Shown here: in pieces, positions 35,287 through 45,122 of the stretch | Numbering within the stretch: position 1 is the first letter of the stretch | How the letters are laid out: each line of letters begins with the position of its first letter | Assembly (NCBI GenBank): GCA_046349875.1 | Contig: JAXMBN010000013.1 | Coordinates: 82,451-146,450, forward strand | Direction of reading: 5' to 3' | DNA length: 64,000 nt | Source of the DNA: JAXMBN01 sp046349875 | Lineage (GTDB): Bacteria > Planctomycetota > Planctomycetia > Pirellulales > Pirellulaceae | Notes under the pieces: generated by a model | Seen by the model: only the letters and a program-made list of their open reading frames with translations | Told to the model about the DNA's origin: nothing | Database searches by the model: none | Translations under genes and position numbers: made by a program

Positions 35287-36792
35287 ATGAAATTCAATTC
35301 CGATGAAATTGCATCGGTCATTCAGAAAGAGATCGAGCAGTTCGAAAGCCAGATCGATGTCCGTGAAGTAGGAACGGTTCTCGAAGTTGGTGACGGAATC
35401 GCCCGAGTCTACGGACTCTCGAGTGTCATGTCCGGGGAAATGGTGGAATTCCCGAACGGTGTGACTGGATTGGCGTTCAACTTGGAAGAGAAAAGCGTCG
35501 GGGTGATTATTCTCGGCGATTACTTGTCGATTCAAGAAGGGGACGAAGTCAAGGCCCTCGGCAAGTTGCTTTCCGTTCCCGTTGGGGACGCCGTCATTGG
35601 TCGCGTACTCGATCCTCTGGGCAATCCTTTGGATGGAAAAGGACCAGTCCATGCCAAGGATCAACGCCCTGTGGAATTGATCGCAACGGGTGTTGCCGAA
35701 CGACACCCAGTGCATGAGCCAATGCAGACCGGGATCAAAGCGATCGACGCGATGACTCCAATCGGTCGTGGTCAGCGGGAATTGATCATCGGTGACCGAA
35801 AGACTGGTAAGACAGCGGTTGCTCTTGATGCGATCATCAACCAGAAGAACACCGGTGTAAAGTGCTTCTACGTGGCAGTTGGCCAAAAGGACTCGTCGGT
35901 CGCTTTGGTGATCGATGCTCTGGAGAAGCACGGTGCGATGGAATACACCACCGTTATCGTGGCCGGTGCGAGTGCTCCTGCTCCTGTGCAGTACATTGCT
36001 CCTTACGCTGGAACCGCGATGGCTGAACACTTCATGTTCAACGGCGGTCATGCTTTGATTGTCTATGACGATTTGAGTAAGCAAGCCGTGGCCTATCGTC
36101 AGTTGAGCTTGTTGATGCGTCGTCCACCAGGACGTGAAGCATTCCCTGGGGACGTGTTCTACTGCCACAGCCGTTTGCTCGAACGATCCGCCAAACTCTC
36201 CAAGGATCTTGGTGGCGGTTCTTTGACAAGCCTTCCCATCATTGAAACGTTGGAAGGTGAAGTTTCGGCATACATTCCAACCAACGTGATTTCGATTACG
36301 GACGGACAGATCTACCTCCAACCCGACTTGTTCTTCTCGGGCATTCGTCCTGCGATGAACGTCGGTATTTCGGTTTCTCGCGTGGGTGGTGCAGCTCAGA
36401 TCAAGGCGATGAAGAAAGTCGCCGGTGGTCTTCGACTCGACTTGGCATCCTTCCGCGAATTGGAAGCGTTTGCTCAGTTGGGAACGGAACTGGACCCAGC
36501 GACCCAATCGCGTCTTGACCGTGGTTACCGAATGGTTGAACTACTCAAGCAGCAACAGTATCAACCGATGGATGTGATCGATCAGATCATCAGTATCTAT
36601 GCTGGTACTCGTGGCTACCTTGATAACGTTCCTGTTGCCAAGGTTCGCGAGTTTGAGCAAGGCTTGCTTCAATACGTGAAGGATCGCCACCCAGAAATCC
36701 GAACCAAGATGAAGGATACGGGCGACCTAACGTCGGAAGTCGAAGAAGCCATGAAAGCAGCGATCACTGCCTTCAAGGCCGGTTTCAAGTAA
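35287..36792 (+). CDS. atpA: F-type ATP synthase subunit alpha
   Basis: A 501-residue alpha subunit with Walker A GDRKTGKT (169-176), the PIGRGQRELIIGD approach strand, Walker B HALIVYDDLSK and the alpha signature PAMNVGISVSRVGGAAQ. The N-terminal beta crown has GTVLEVGDGIARVYGL. It carries the three non-catalytic nucleotide sites of F1. Length and all motifs are standard. A GAGG ribosome site lies directly upstream of the ATG. Confidence 0.98.
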   Translation: MKFNSDEIASVIQKEIEQFESQIDVREVGTVLEVGDGIARVYGLSSVMSGEMVEFPNGVTGLAFNLEEKSVGVIILGDYLSIQEGDEVKALGKLLSVPVGDAVIGRVLDPLGNPLDGKGPVHAKDQRPVELIATGVAERHPVHEPMQTGIKAIDAMTPIGRGQRELIIGDRKTGKTAVALDAIINQKNTGVKCFYVAVGQKDSSVALVIDALEKHGAMEYTTVIVAGASAPAPVQYIAPYAGTAMAEHFMFNGGHALIVYDDLSKQAVAYRQLSLLMRRPPGREAFPGDVFYCHSRLLERSAKLSKDLGGGSLTSLPIIETLEGEVSAYIPTNVISITDGQIYLQPDLFFSGIRPAMNVGISVSRVGGAAQIKAMKKVAGGLRLDLASFRELEAFAQLGTELDPATQSRLDRGYRMVELLKQQQYQPMDVIDQIISIYAGTRGYLDNVPVAKVREFEQGLLQYVKDRHPEIRTKMKDTGDLTSEVEEAMKAAITAFKAGFK

Positions 36793-36813
36793 GCCTGGAA
36801 AAGGAATCGTCGA

Positions 36814-37689
36814 ATGGCCAATCTTCGCGCTCTCGACAAACGTCGAAAGTCGATTCGAAACATCCGCAAAATCACGCGGACCATGGAGTTGATTGCAACA
36901 GCTCGCTTCAAGAAAGCAATGGATCGAGCTGCCGCAGCGACCGACTATACCGATCGCATTACGGCAATCGTTCGCGATCTCGCAAAGTCGGGAGCCAGTG
37001 TTTCGCACCCGCTCTTGGAATCGCGTGAAAAGCCTCAATCGGCAGACCTCATCATCCTCACCAGCAACCGCGGTTTGTGCGGTGGCTACAACGGATCGGT
37101 GGTTCGCGTCGCGTTACAGCGACGCAGTGAGTTGGCGTCTGAATTGGCCAGGAATGGGATTCAGGTGAGCGGTAAGCGAGGTATCTCGGCATTGCGTTTC
37201 CGCGGTGTCGCGATCGAACGAACCTTCACTGAATTTGAAGATCAACCTTCCTTTGATGCAGTTGCAGCGATTGCCGATCAGTTGATGGATCGCTACATCC
37301 GCGGTGAGTTGGATCGAGTCGACATCGCTTACACGAAGTTCCTAACGATTTCCAAACAAGTCGCAGTAGTCGAAACGCTGCTGCCTCTTGGAAAACTCGA
37401 TGCGGCTCAGGCTCCTAGTGATGGTCCCAAAGAAGATTACGAATTCCTTCCTTCGGCATCGAGCATTTTGGAAGAAGTGGTACCGGCGAGCTTCCGCGTA
37501 CGGCTGTTCAAGTGCTTCCTCGATGCTGCCGTGAGCGAGCAGATCTCGCGAATGGTGGCGATGAAGAGCGCAACGGAGAACGCGGGCGACATGATCAAGA
37601 GTCTTTCCAGAACGTTTAACCGCGCTCGACAAGCCAAGATTACACAAGAGATCATGGAGATCATCGGTGGTGTGGAAGCCTTGGGATAA
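36814..37689 (+). CDS. atpG: F-type ATP synthase subunit gamma
   Basis: A 291-residue gamma subunit: an N-terminal coiled-coil helix beginning with RRKSIRNIRKITRTMELIA, the Rossmann-like domain with LTSNRGLCGGYN, and the C-terminal helix ENAGDMIKSLSRTFNRARQA followed by KITQEIMEIIGGVEAL. It is the rotating shaft that couples proton flow to catalysis. It starts 21 bases after atpA. Confidence 0.97.
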   Translation: MANLRALDKRRKSIRNIRKITRTMELIATARFKKAMDRAAAATDYTDRITAIVRDLAKSGASVSHPLLESREKPQSADLIILTSNRGLCGGYNGSVVRVALQRRSELASELARNGIQVSGKRGISALRFRGVAIERTFTEFEDQPSFDAVAAIADQLMDRYIRGELDRVDIAYTKFLTISKQVAVVETLLPLGKLDAAQAPSDGPKEDYEFLPSASSILEEVVPASFRVRLFKCFLDAAVSEQISRMVAMKSATENAGDMIKSLSRTFNRARQAKITQEIMEIIGGVEALG

Positions 37690-37767
37690 CCTTGGCTCGG
37701 ACCGCTTTGTATTTTTCCTCCCCTACAATTGATTCATCGTTCATAAGAAATATCGGGATATCGAACA

Positions 37768-39222
37768 ATGGCCACTGCCACGGCAAAAAATGTTGGACAC
37801 ATCACGCAGGTGATCGGATCGACTTTCGACGCGGAGTTCCCCGCATCGGCGCTTCCCGCCATCTACAATGCGGTTCGCATCGAAAGCGATAAGAAAGGGG
37901 TGAAGATTAAGCTCGTTGGAGAAGTCCAACAGCACCTTGGTGGTGGTCGCGTTCGCTGCGTGGCTCTCGGAAGTACTGACGGTCTCATGCGAGGCCTCGA
38001 GTGCGTCGACACTGGCAAGCCAGTTTCGGTTCCCGTTGGATCAGCAACGCTCGGTCGCGTCTTCAATGTTCTCGGTGATCCCATCGATAAGCGTGGCGAC
38101 GTCCAAGCCGATGATTATCATCCAATCCACCGCCAAGCCCCGACCGTTTCCGAACTTTCGACCAACACGGAAGTTTTTGAAACTGGTATCAAAGTGGTCG
38201 ACTTGCTCACTCCGTTCGTCCGCGGTGGTAAGGCAGGTCTGTTCGGTGGTGCCGGTCTCGGTAAGACCGTTATTTTGACCGAGTTGATCGCCCGTATCGC
38301 ATCGTCGCACGGTGGTTACTCCGTGTTCGCCGGCGTGGGAGAACGCACCCGCGAAGGAACCGACCTTTGGCTTGAAATGCAAGAAGCAGAAATCGGTCAA
38401 ACTGGCCGCAAAGTGATCGAGCAAACCTGCATGGTGTTCGGTCAGATGAACGAACCACCTGGATCTCGTCTTCGCGTGGCACTATCCGCTCTCACGATGG
38501 CAGAGTACTTCCGCGATACTACCGGTAAAGACACGCTGTTGTTCGTGGACAACATCTTCCGATTCTCTCAGGCAGGTAGCGAAGTTTCGGCTCTCTTGGG
38601 TCGTATGCCTTCCGCTGTGGGTTATCAACCTACCCTCGCCACGGAAATGGGTGCCTTGCAAGAGCGTATTACCTCGACCAAGAAGGGTGCTATTACCTCG
38701 GTGCAAGCCGTTTACGTTCCTGCGGACGACCCGACCGACCCAGCTCCTGCCACCGCGTTCGGTCAGCTCGACGCGTTTATCTATCTCGAGCGATCCATTT
38801 CCGAAAAGGGTATCTACCCTGCGATCGATCCATTGGCTTCGAACAGCCGTATTCTCGATCCGCAGTACGTCGGTGATCGCCACTACACGATTGCTCGCCG
38901 CGTTCAGACCATTCTTCAACGCTATCGCGAACTTCAAGACATCATCGCGATCTTGGGTGTTGACGAATTGAGCGAAGAAGACAAGTTGGTCGTGCACCGC
39001 GCTCGTCGTATCGAGCGATTCTTGTCGCAACCGTTCTTGGTCGCTGAAGTCTTCACTGGCAAGCCCGGGGAAATCACTTCGCTCGCAGATACCATTCGAA
39101 GCTTTGAAGGCATTTGCGATGGAAAGTACGATCACCTTCCAGAACAAGCCTTCATGTACGTTGGTCCAATCGAACAAGCCGAAGAACAAGCCAAGAAGAT
39201 GGCCCAACAAGGCAAGAAATAA
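37768..39222 (+). CDS. atpD: F-type ATP synthase subunit beta
   Basis: A 484-residue catalytic subunit. It has Walker A GGAGLGKT (160-167), the catalytic Glu in GVGERTREG, Walker B DTLLFVDNIFRF, the beta signature PAIDPLASNSR and the DELSEED-type lever written DELSEED exactly (ILGVDELSEEDK). The N-terminal crown starts GHITQVIGSTFDAEFP. All catalytic residues are intact. An upstream gap of 78 bases separates it from atpG. Confidence 0.98.
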   Translation: MATATAKNVGHITQVIGSTFDAEFPASALPAIYNAVRIESDKKGVKIKLVGEVQQHLGGGRVRCVALGSTDGLMRGLECVDTGKPVSVPVGSATLGRVFNVLGDPIDKRGDVQADDYHPIHRQAPTVSELSTNTEVFETGIKVVDLLTPFVRGGKAGLFGGAGLGKTVILTELIARIASSHGGYSVFAGVGERTREGTDLWLEMQEAEIGQTGRKVIEQTCMVFGQMNEPPGSRLRVALSALTMAEYFRDTTGKDTLLFVDNIFRFSQAGSEVSALLGRMPSAVGYQPTLATEMGALQERITSTKKGAITSVQAVYVPADDPTDPAPATAFGQLDAFIYLERSISEKGIYPAIDPLASNSRILDPQYVGDRHYTIARRVQTILQRYRELQDIIAILGVDELSEEDKLVVHRARRIERFLSQPFLVAEVFTGKPGEITSLADTIRSFEGICDGKYDHLPEQAFMYVGPIEQAEEQAKKMAQQGKK

Positions 39223-39235
39223 GGAATAACGGACC

Positions 39236-39625
39236 GTGGCAGCAATGCAATGCGTGGTGGTCACACCCGAAAAGACCGAATTGCGTTCGGAGGCCGACTC
39301 CATCGTTGTTCCCTTGTTTGATGGTCAATTGGGCGTGCTCAAAGGGCGTGCTCCGATGATTGGCCGCTTGGGCTTCGGATTGATGAAGCTTCAATCAGGT
39401 GGACAAGAGAAGGAATACTTCGTAGATGGTGGCTTCGTACAAGTCACTCGCGATGCGGTGTATATCCTCACGGACCGGCTTCTCGATCCTGCATCCATCG
39501 ATGCCAAGAAGGCTGAAGATGATCTCCAAAAGGCGTTGACGCTCCCAGCGACAAGCCCTGAATTGATGCAAGCTCGCGATCGTGCTGTCGCTCAAGCCCG
39601 AGCTAAGGCTCGCTTTGGTAAGTAA
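39236..39625 (+). CDS. atpC: F-type ATP synthase subunit epsilon
   Basis: A 129-residue protein from the GTG at 39236 (AAGGA upstream); an ATG three codons in is the alternative. The beta-sandwich N-terminal domain is typical: VVTPEKTELRSEADSIVVPL, GQLGVLKGRAPM and FVDGGFVQVTRDAVYIL. The C-terminal helical hairpin (AEDDLQKALTLPATSPELMQ) is present, so epsilon inhibition of ATP hydrolysis is possible. Its stop overlaps the start of the next gene (TAATG). Confidence 0.95.
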   Translation: MAAMQCVVVTPEKTELRSEADSIVVPLFDGQLGVLKGRAPMIGRLGFGLMKLQSGGQEKEYFVDGGFVQVTRDAVYILTDRLLDPASIDAKKAEDDLQKALTLPATSPELMQARDRAVAQARAKARFGK

Positions 39626-40734
39626 TGAGCAAAAGCTCGCAACCGTCTGATTCGGATGGAATTTCTTCTGATGCGGGCTCGCGATTGAACGCGAGACCCG
39701 CAGAGCTGCGACTTCAAGAAATCGCTTCCACGCTCCCCGGCAATACGATCTTGTCCACGTCGATTGGACGAGGCCAAGCGGCCGAAGGCCTAGCTCGCGC
39801 AAGGCCTGATGCTTCTGTCACTTGCTGGTTTATGGACAGTCACTTTGCAGCCTTGGCAAGCGACCACATCGCATTGCATTCCGAAGGCGCGCCAACAAAC
39901 CTCGCCATCACCTGTATCGCGGATTGGCCCGAGGTCGAGTGCGACATGGCATTGCTTCCAATCCACTCCAAGTCGGAAGCGGAACTATCGCGAGACTTAC
40001 TTCAGTCGGCTTTTATGAGGCTTCGTGAAGGTGGAGTCCTCGTGGCCGCAGTCGACAATCCGAAGGATCGATGGCTGCACGATCAGCTCAAGATCTATAG
40101 CAAGAGCGTCAAAGTGCGTCCGTTCGATGATGCTGTCGTCTACTTCATTATCAAAGATCAGCCGCTCAAACGCGTTCGTGATTTCTCCTGCGAAGTCTGC
40201 TTCAAGGATCTCGATGTCCTACTGAAGCTGATCACTCGCCCGGGAGTTTTTTCCCACCGCGAACTCGATAATGGAGCTCGACAATTACTCGACGCCGTCG
40301 ATGTTTATCCAGAAGCTCGGCTTTTGGATATCGGTTGCGGAAGTGGTGCCGTCAGTATTGGTTTGGCCGCTCGAGATCCATCGGCTCGCATCCATGCGGT
40401 CGATAGCAATGCTCGCGCCGTTTGGTGCACACGTAAGGGAGCCGAAATCAACGGCTTGACGAATATCACTTACGAAGTGAACCATACCGGTGTGTATGGC
40501 GAACCTAATAGCTTTGATATGGCATTGGCCAATCCGCCGTACTTTGCCGATTTCCAAATTGCCGAACTATTTATCAATGCGGCGATCCGCAGCTTGCGAC
40601 CGGAAGGACGTTTGGTTCTTGTGACCAAACAACCCAAATGGTACGAAGAAAACATCTCCCGATGGCTCGATGATGCAGAAGTCTTTGCTAGTCGCCGTTA
40701 CCATATCGTATCGGGTATTAAACCAACGGTTTGA
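39625..40734 (+). CDS. RsmC/RlmG-like SAM methyltransferase
   Basis: A 369-residue protein with two tandem Rossmann-like halves, the layout of RsmC and RlmG. The first half (about 25-180) is degenerate, with MALLPIHSKSEAELSRDLL and GVLVAAVDNP. The second carries the SAM site LLDIGCGSGAVSIGLA and the catalytic NPPY (MALANPPYFADF). Between them VCFKDLDVLLKLITRPGVFS matches the linker before the active domain. It probably methylates a guanine N2 in 16S or 23S rRNA. It is translationally coupled to atpC by a TAATG overlap, so it is made with the ATP synthase. Confidence 0.85.
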   Translation: MSKSSQPSDSDGISSDAGSRLNARPAELRLQEIASTLPGNTILSTSIGRGQAAEGLARARPDASVTCWFMDSHFAALASDHIALHSEGAPTNLAITCIADWPEVECDMALLPIHSKSEAELSRDLLQSAFMRLREGGVLVAAVDNPKDRWLHDQLKIYSKSVKVRPFDDAVVYFIIKDQPLKRVRDFSCEVCFKDLDVLLKLITRPGVFSHRELDNGARQLLDAVDVYPEARLLDIGCGSGAVSIGLAARDPSARIHAVDSNARAVWCTRKGAEINGLTNITYEVNHTGVYGEPNSFDMALANPPYFADFQIAELFINAAIRSLRPEGRLVLVTKQPKWYEENISRWLDDAEVFASRRYHIVSGIKPTV

Positions 40735-40773
40735 TCGTCCTTGCACGACATCCCTACCTGCAAAGGCTTGGAT

Positions 40774-41175
40774 ATGACTCAAGAGCCTTTGCTCGATTCG
40801 ATCCTGTTCTTCTTGGAGTCTCCGACCATGAAACGCGATGTTCTTTATCTTCTTAAAGAAGCATTTCCTGATGGCGGAGGACTTCCCTATTTTTGTCCTG
40901 ACTGTGCCTATATCAATGGCGTTCTATCCTACTTCCCATCGCTTCGGCATCGTCTCGATATCCGCTATGTCGATTTCCCAAGACCGCGGCAAGAGATCGT
41001 CGATTTGATCGGACTCGAACACCAAGGCTGTCCCGTTTTGATCTTGTCCTCGCCGCCAGCCATGGATGCGATGCAATTGATGACCGGTGAATCCAAAGGA
41101 CGATTCTTCATCTCCGGCCCTAAAGCGATTTCGCAATACTGGTCCCACGTTTACGGTGTATCCCGTCCTCACTAG
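40774..41175 (+). CDS. DUF3088 family protein
   Basis: A 133-residue protein from ATG 40774 (AAAGG upstream); a TTG at 40741 is possible. The DUF3088 landmarks are FFLESPTMKRDVLYLLKEAF, GLPYFCPDCAYINGVLSYFP with a CPDC pair, VDFPRPRQEIVDLIG and QGCPVLIL. The fold is probably thioredoxin-like. Its role is unknown; it may be a redox or thiol-binding protein. It is the last plus-strand gene of the ATP synthase run and ends just before a palindrome. Confidence 0.75.
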   Translation: MTQEPLLDSILFFLESPTMKRDVLYLLKEAFPDGGGLPYFCPDCAYINGVLSYFPSLRHRLDIRYVDFPRPRQEIVDLIGLEHQGCPVLILSSPPAMDAMQLMTGESKGRFFISGPKAISQYWSHVYGVSRPH

Positions 41176-41183
41176 ACCCAATA

Positions 41184-41213
41184 AATGATCACCGACTTTC
41201 GCAGGTGATCATT
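41184..41213. terminator. Palindromic hairpin between convergent genes
   Basis: AATGATCACC (41184-41193), a 10-base loop and GGTGATCATT (41204-41213) form a perfect 10-base-pair stem between the end of the DUF3088 gene and the end of the MBL-fold gene. The following T-run is weak, so a bidirectional terminator is likely but not certain. Confidence 0.6.
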
Positions 41214-41238
41214 AGTCCTTACATTCGGCTCGTCGTTC

Positions 41239-42675
41239 TTACGGCAGTTGTTCTAACGATGAACGGAATTCCTTAGCCGCTTGAGCCAGAGAGTCTTGGG
41301 ATTGGCCTCGCACTTGTTCGAAGAGAGGCCAGTTTTCAATGGCAACCCAGTCTTTGATCTGCGCGAAGTACGGTTTCGCGTCCACTTCATGTTGCTCCGC
41401 AACGTAGCGAAGGATGGCGAGTCCCTGCAGAGTCTCGCGGTAGTCCCGACGTCCACCTTCGATCGCCGCGATCGCGAGTCCACGACGAAGGTGGATTTCA
41501 TTCCCTGTCTTGGCTAGTTGGGCGGCTTCGCGGAAAATGTACTGGCCCATCGACTGCAGATCTTCTGTACGTCCATCAAAATACGATCGGACCTCACGTC
41601 GGTGAATCGAATCCGAGACGAGATAGAGATCGGCTAGGGCCTGCCAAGCAAGATCCACTGGATGTTGGCCCAACTTCTCAAGCGAGTTCGTATGGGTGTA
41701 ACCACCAACCCGCGACAATGATTCCCAACGGCGGAATGCGGCCGAATCTTTAACGGAAGGACGCGCCGCACTCAACTCTTTGAACACATGCTCGATATTC
41801 TCCGTTCGCGTTTTGGCATCGACACCGGTCCACTCTTGATAGAACGGAATGGAAATCTCTTTCTTAACTTGGTCGAGGTTCTTTCCTGCTTGAATCGCTT
41901 TTTGAACTTCGGAACGCAATTCGACAAAGTACTTCTTCTGGTTGGCGATCACTTCCGGTCCACCCATTTCACCGTGCCCTGGACAAAGTGTTTTGACTCC
42001 CAGTTCTTCCATGGCCGCCAAGGCAGCAATCCATGTTTCCGTTTGACTATCGCCCGTATAGTTAAATGGTCCATTGACGCACGCATCCCCGGTAAACAGT
42101 ATTCGATGCTTCGGAAGCCACGCGACTGCATCGCCCGCCGTGTGACCATGTCCCAGGAACAACAACTCAACTCGTTGTTCACCATCATCGAAAATCAATT
42201 TGTGCGAAAAGTAAAGTGATGGAAGGGCATAGGACAATCCACCGTACTCGGTAGCGCGATCGGTTTGCGCTCGCGTAAATCCTTCACGCCCCTTACTCTC
42301 AAAAAGTGCTTGGCTTCGCTCTTGTGCAATGATTGTTGCACCAAGCTTGGTGTATTGCATATTGCCGTCTGCATGATCGCCGTGATAGTGGGTGTCGAAT
42401 ACAAAGCGAATCGGTTTATCGGTCGTCTTGCGAATGCTCGCCAAGACTTCGTCAGCTTGTCCTGGAAAATTGGCGTCGATGATCAAAACGAAATCTTTGA
42501 AGATGATCCAGCCTTGGTTGCACCCAGTGAATATGGGAGAAGTCTGTGCTTTTCGAAAATGGACGCCGGGCGCTACTTCGACGATTTTCGTCTCATCCGC
42601 AGCTTGAAGGATGCCACTCGACAAAAGGACAAGCGCTGCACCAATGACACTCTCAAAGAAACGCATCCGCGACAT
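41239..42675 (-). CDS. Secreted MBL-fold metallo-hydrolase
   Basis: A 478-residue protein with a signal peptide (FFESVIGAALVLLSSGILQA). The metallo-beta-lactamase fold is complete: DTHYHGDHADGN (the HxHxDH zinc motif), GHGHTAGDAVAW, FTGDACVNGP and LCPGHGEMGGPE. From about residue 270 on, an extra helical region of 200 residues follows (TRTENIEHVFKEL, RGLAIAAIEGG). Fold members include hydrolases and quinoprotein-relay proteins; the substrate is unknown. It stands between a convergent DUF3088 gene and a histidine kinase. The ATG has GAGG seven bases upstream. Confidence 0.85.
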   Translation of the reverse strand: MSRMRFFESVIGAALVLLSSGILQAADETKIVEVAPGVHFRKAQTSPIFTGCNQGWIIFKDFVLIIDANFPGQADEVLASIRKTTDKPIRFVFDTHYHGDHADGNMQYTKLGATIIAQERSQALFESKGREGFTRAQTDRATEYGGLSYALPSLYFSHKLIFDDGEQRVELLFLGHGHTAGDAVAWLPKHRILFTGDACVNGPFNYTGDSQTETWIAALAAMEELGVKTLCPGHGEMGGPEVIANQKKYFVELRSEVQKAIQAGKNLDQVKKEISIPFYQEWTGVDAKTRTENIEHVFKELSAARPSVKDSAAFRRWESLSRVGGYTHTNSLEKLGQHPVDLAWQALADLYLVSDSIHRREVRSYFDGRTEDLQSMGQYIFREAAQLAKTGNEIHLRRGLAIAAIEGGRRDYRETLQGLAILRYVAEQHEVDAKPYFAQIKDWVAIENWPLFEQVRGQSQDSLAQAAKEFRSSLEQLP

Positions 42676-42752
42676 GTTTGGCCTCGACTCTCAGTCTTCC
42701 ATCAAAAAAATCTTCTACTGTATCCAACTTAAGCGATCTCAGTTTGCTTTGG

Positions 42753-45107
42753 TTACGAGGAAGCGTTCAATGTTGAACGAATAGCGTGCAATAACTGCGA
42801 TTGTGCAAAAGGTTTCGCAAGGAATGGCGTAGTGCTATCCTCGGTCAAACCTTGAAGGGATACTTCAGAATAGCCACTCATCATGATGAATTTGAGCCTC
42901 GGATTCCACCCCTTGAGGGCTTGGATCAAAGCGACTCCATTCATTTTGGGCATGACGATATCCGTAAGAACCAAATCGACTGAGGCCACATTCTGCTGGA
43001 AAAACTGCAACGCTTCGAGTGGCGAACCAACAGCGACGACTCGATACCCCTGATGCTCCAAGATCCCCTGAGCGATGCGGCAAATCTCAGGTTCATCGTC
43101 GACGACCAAAATGGTTTCTGTTCCGCGAGCATCGGAAGATAGCGCAGGAACAAACTCAGAATCGGCTTCACAGGATTCGATGGGAAAAAAGACGCGGAAC
43201 GTTGTCCCAGAACCAACTTGGGTTTCCACTTGGATCTCCCCATGAAATTGCTCGACAATCCCATGCACGATAGCCAACCCCAAACCGGTCCCTTTGCCAA
43301 CTTCCTTGGTCGAGAAGAATGGTTCAAACATTCGTTCCAACACATCGCTGGGCATACCGATGCCTGTGTCGGAAACCGTCAATTCAAAGGCATCGCAAGA
43401 ACGGTGCAGGCCTTCAGCAGGGGCCTTCCATCCATGATCCGCACGATAACACGTTTGAATACCAATCACACCCTCGTTGGGAATTGCATCCCTCGCATTC
43501 ACCACGAGATTGACAAGCACTTGCTCGAGGAGGATCGGGTCCACAACGATCACGGCAGGCGCGGGATCGAGGTCTACCAACATCTGAATCGCCTCGGGAA
43601 TCAATCGTCGCAACATATCTTCCATATTGTGGACGATGCGATTCGGGTGAATGCGTTGCCACTGCGGCTCGCGACGGCGACTAAACGTAAGAAGTTGTTT
43701 GGTGAGGTTTGCACCGCGCTGCGCGGCGTTGCGTACGGCCGAAAGGTGATTCGCCACGGAATCCGATAAGGTTGGATCGAGCCCTATCAACTCGCTCGCT
43801 CCGAGTATCACCGTCAAGATATTGTTGAAGTCATGAGCGATGCCTCCCGCCAATCGACCAATCGCTTCCATTTTGTGAGACTGACGAACCTGCTGCGCAA
43901 GGTTGATCTCGGACGAGATGTCAATCAATACCGCACCAAAACTTGTTGGCACTCCCTCTTCGTGTTGAACAGCGGTTACGTATACAAGTGAATGCAGCGT
44001 ACTGCCATCTTTCCGGATGTACTTGCGACGCGTCTGATAGTGACGTATCTCTCCCGTACGCAACTCCATGAGTCGTTTTGTTGAGAGCTCCCATTCATCG
44101 GGAGACACGATCTGCTGAACCGTCACCTGAGCAAATTCATCCGTCGTATATCCCAACATCTGACAGCACGTTTGGTTGAACCGAAGAGGAATTCCATCGA
44201 AACTCCATTCGGACATACCGACATTGGACGTTTCAAAGAACGCCGATAGTCGTTCCTCTTTTCTTCGTAGATCTTCTTCCACCTTGCGCTGATGCGTTAC
44301 ATCATGGGTCAAGAGCTGAAACCCAACTCCCGAACGCGTTACACTCCACTCCAAAATCGTCGACATACCGCTGAAGGATGCAACTTCCACTTCTTCCGTA
44401 AAAGCATCCCCGTTTTCCTGTATTTGCTCGATGGCAAATCGCAGCTTCTCTCGCAAAACGGATGGCGATAGTTGATCGATCGTTCTACCTAAGATTTGGC
44501 CGCGTTCGACTCCTAGGTGCTTCAAAAATGCGGGATTGACGTAGCGAATCACTCGGTGGTGACTTACGAGTAGCACACCTTCGCGCATCGATTCGAAGGC
44601 AGTTCGTAGCGTTTCCTCGTTCTCCTGGATTCGAAGCTCATTCTCTTTTCGGAGCGTGATATCTTGGTTCGTGCCTTCAATGCATTCCAATGATCCATCC
44701 GACTTCTTCACGGGTTGAACGCGACTTTCAATCCAAACGAGCTTTCCATCAGGGTGGATGATGCGAAACTCGATCTTGTAGGGTTCCCCTTCCGCCAAGG
44801 ACAGCCGGTATGCCCTATCGACAATGGATCGATCCTCGGGATGAACACATTCGACAAACTCTTCATAGGTTGGAACGGAAGCATTCTCTTCCTTTCCGTA
44901 AAGCCGAAACATTTCTCCCGACCACCAAACACACTGTGAAGGCAGCTCCACTCGCCAACACCCGATGCTTCCAATCTTCTGAATCTCATTGAGCCGGGAT
45001 AGGAGCTCTTCAAATTGGGTCGGAAAATCGTAACGCCGATGACTTGTTCTTCGGGTGCTCCATTTCCCTGACGAATTCAAAAATCGACCTCCTTGTTGAA
45101 TAGGCAT
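42753..45107 (-). CDS. Cytoplasmic PAS-rich hybrid histidine kinase
   Basis: A 784-residue soluble kinase with no membrane helix. It has three PAS domains (about 32-155, 160-275 and 283-405), the first and third with PAC-like tails (CIEGTNQDITLRK). The phospho-acceptor His425 is in GGIAHDFNNILTVI. The ATPase has the N box LVNLVVNARDA, G1 DTGIGM and G2 GKGTGLGLA. The C-terminal receiver (664-784) has Asp670/Asp671 and the phosphorylated Asp716 in LTDIVMPKMNG. The HDFNN box places it among NtrB-like hybrid sensors. No dedicated regulator is adjacent. Its output could pass through the lone Hpt protein at 3403-3765 or the NtrC-type regulator at 52344-53687 (speculation). Confidence 0.92.
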   Translation of the reverse strand: MPIQQGGRFLNSSGKWSTRRTSHRRYDFPTQFEELLSRLNEIQKIGSIGCWRVELPSQCVWWSGEMFRLYGKEENASVPTYEEFVECVHPEDRSIVDRAYRLSLAEGEPYKIEFRIIHPDGKLVWIESRVQPVKKSDGSLECIEGTNQDITLRKENELRIQENEETLRTAFESMREGVLLVSHHRVIRYVNPAFLKHLGVERGQILGRTIDQLSPSVLREKLRFAIEQIQENGDAFTEEVEVASFSGMSTILEWSVTRSGVGFQLLTHDVTHQRKVEEDLRRKEERLSAFFETSNVGMSEWSFDGIPLRFNQTCCQMLGYTTDEFAQVTVQQIVSPDEWELSTKRLMELRTGEIRHYQTRRKYIRKDGSTLHSLVYVTAVQHEEGVPTSFGAVLIDISSEINLAQQVRQSHKMEAIGRLAGGIAHDFNNILTVILGASELIGLDPTLSDSVANHLSAVRNAAQRGANLTKQLLTFSRRREPQWQRIHPNRIVHNMEDMLRRLIPEAIQMLVDLDPAPAVIVVDPILLEQVLVNLVVNARDAIPNEGVIGIQTCYRADHGWKAPAEGLHRSCDAFELTVSDTGIGMPSDVLERMFEPFFSTKEVGKGTGLGLAIVHGIVEQFHGEIQVETQVGSGTTFRVFFPIESCEADSEFVPALSSDARGTETILVVDDEPEICRIAQGILEHQGYRVVAVGSPLEALQFFQQNVASVDLVLTDIVMPKMNGVALIQALKGWNPRLKFIMMSGYSEVSLQGLTEDSTTPFLAKPFAQSQLLHAIRSTLNASS

Positions 45108-45122
45108 CGCGAAAGCGATGCA

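Noticed and set aside
35245..36507. A 420-codon open frame on the minus strand
   Set aside because: Antisense to atpA, whose motifs are complete. The frame is open only because of codon use on the other strand.
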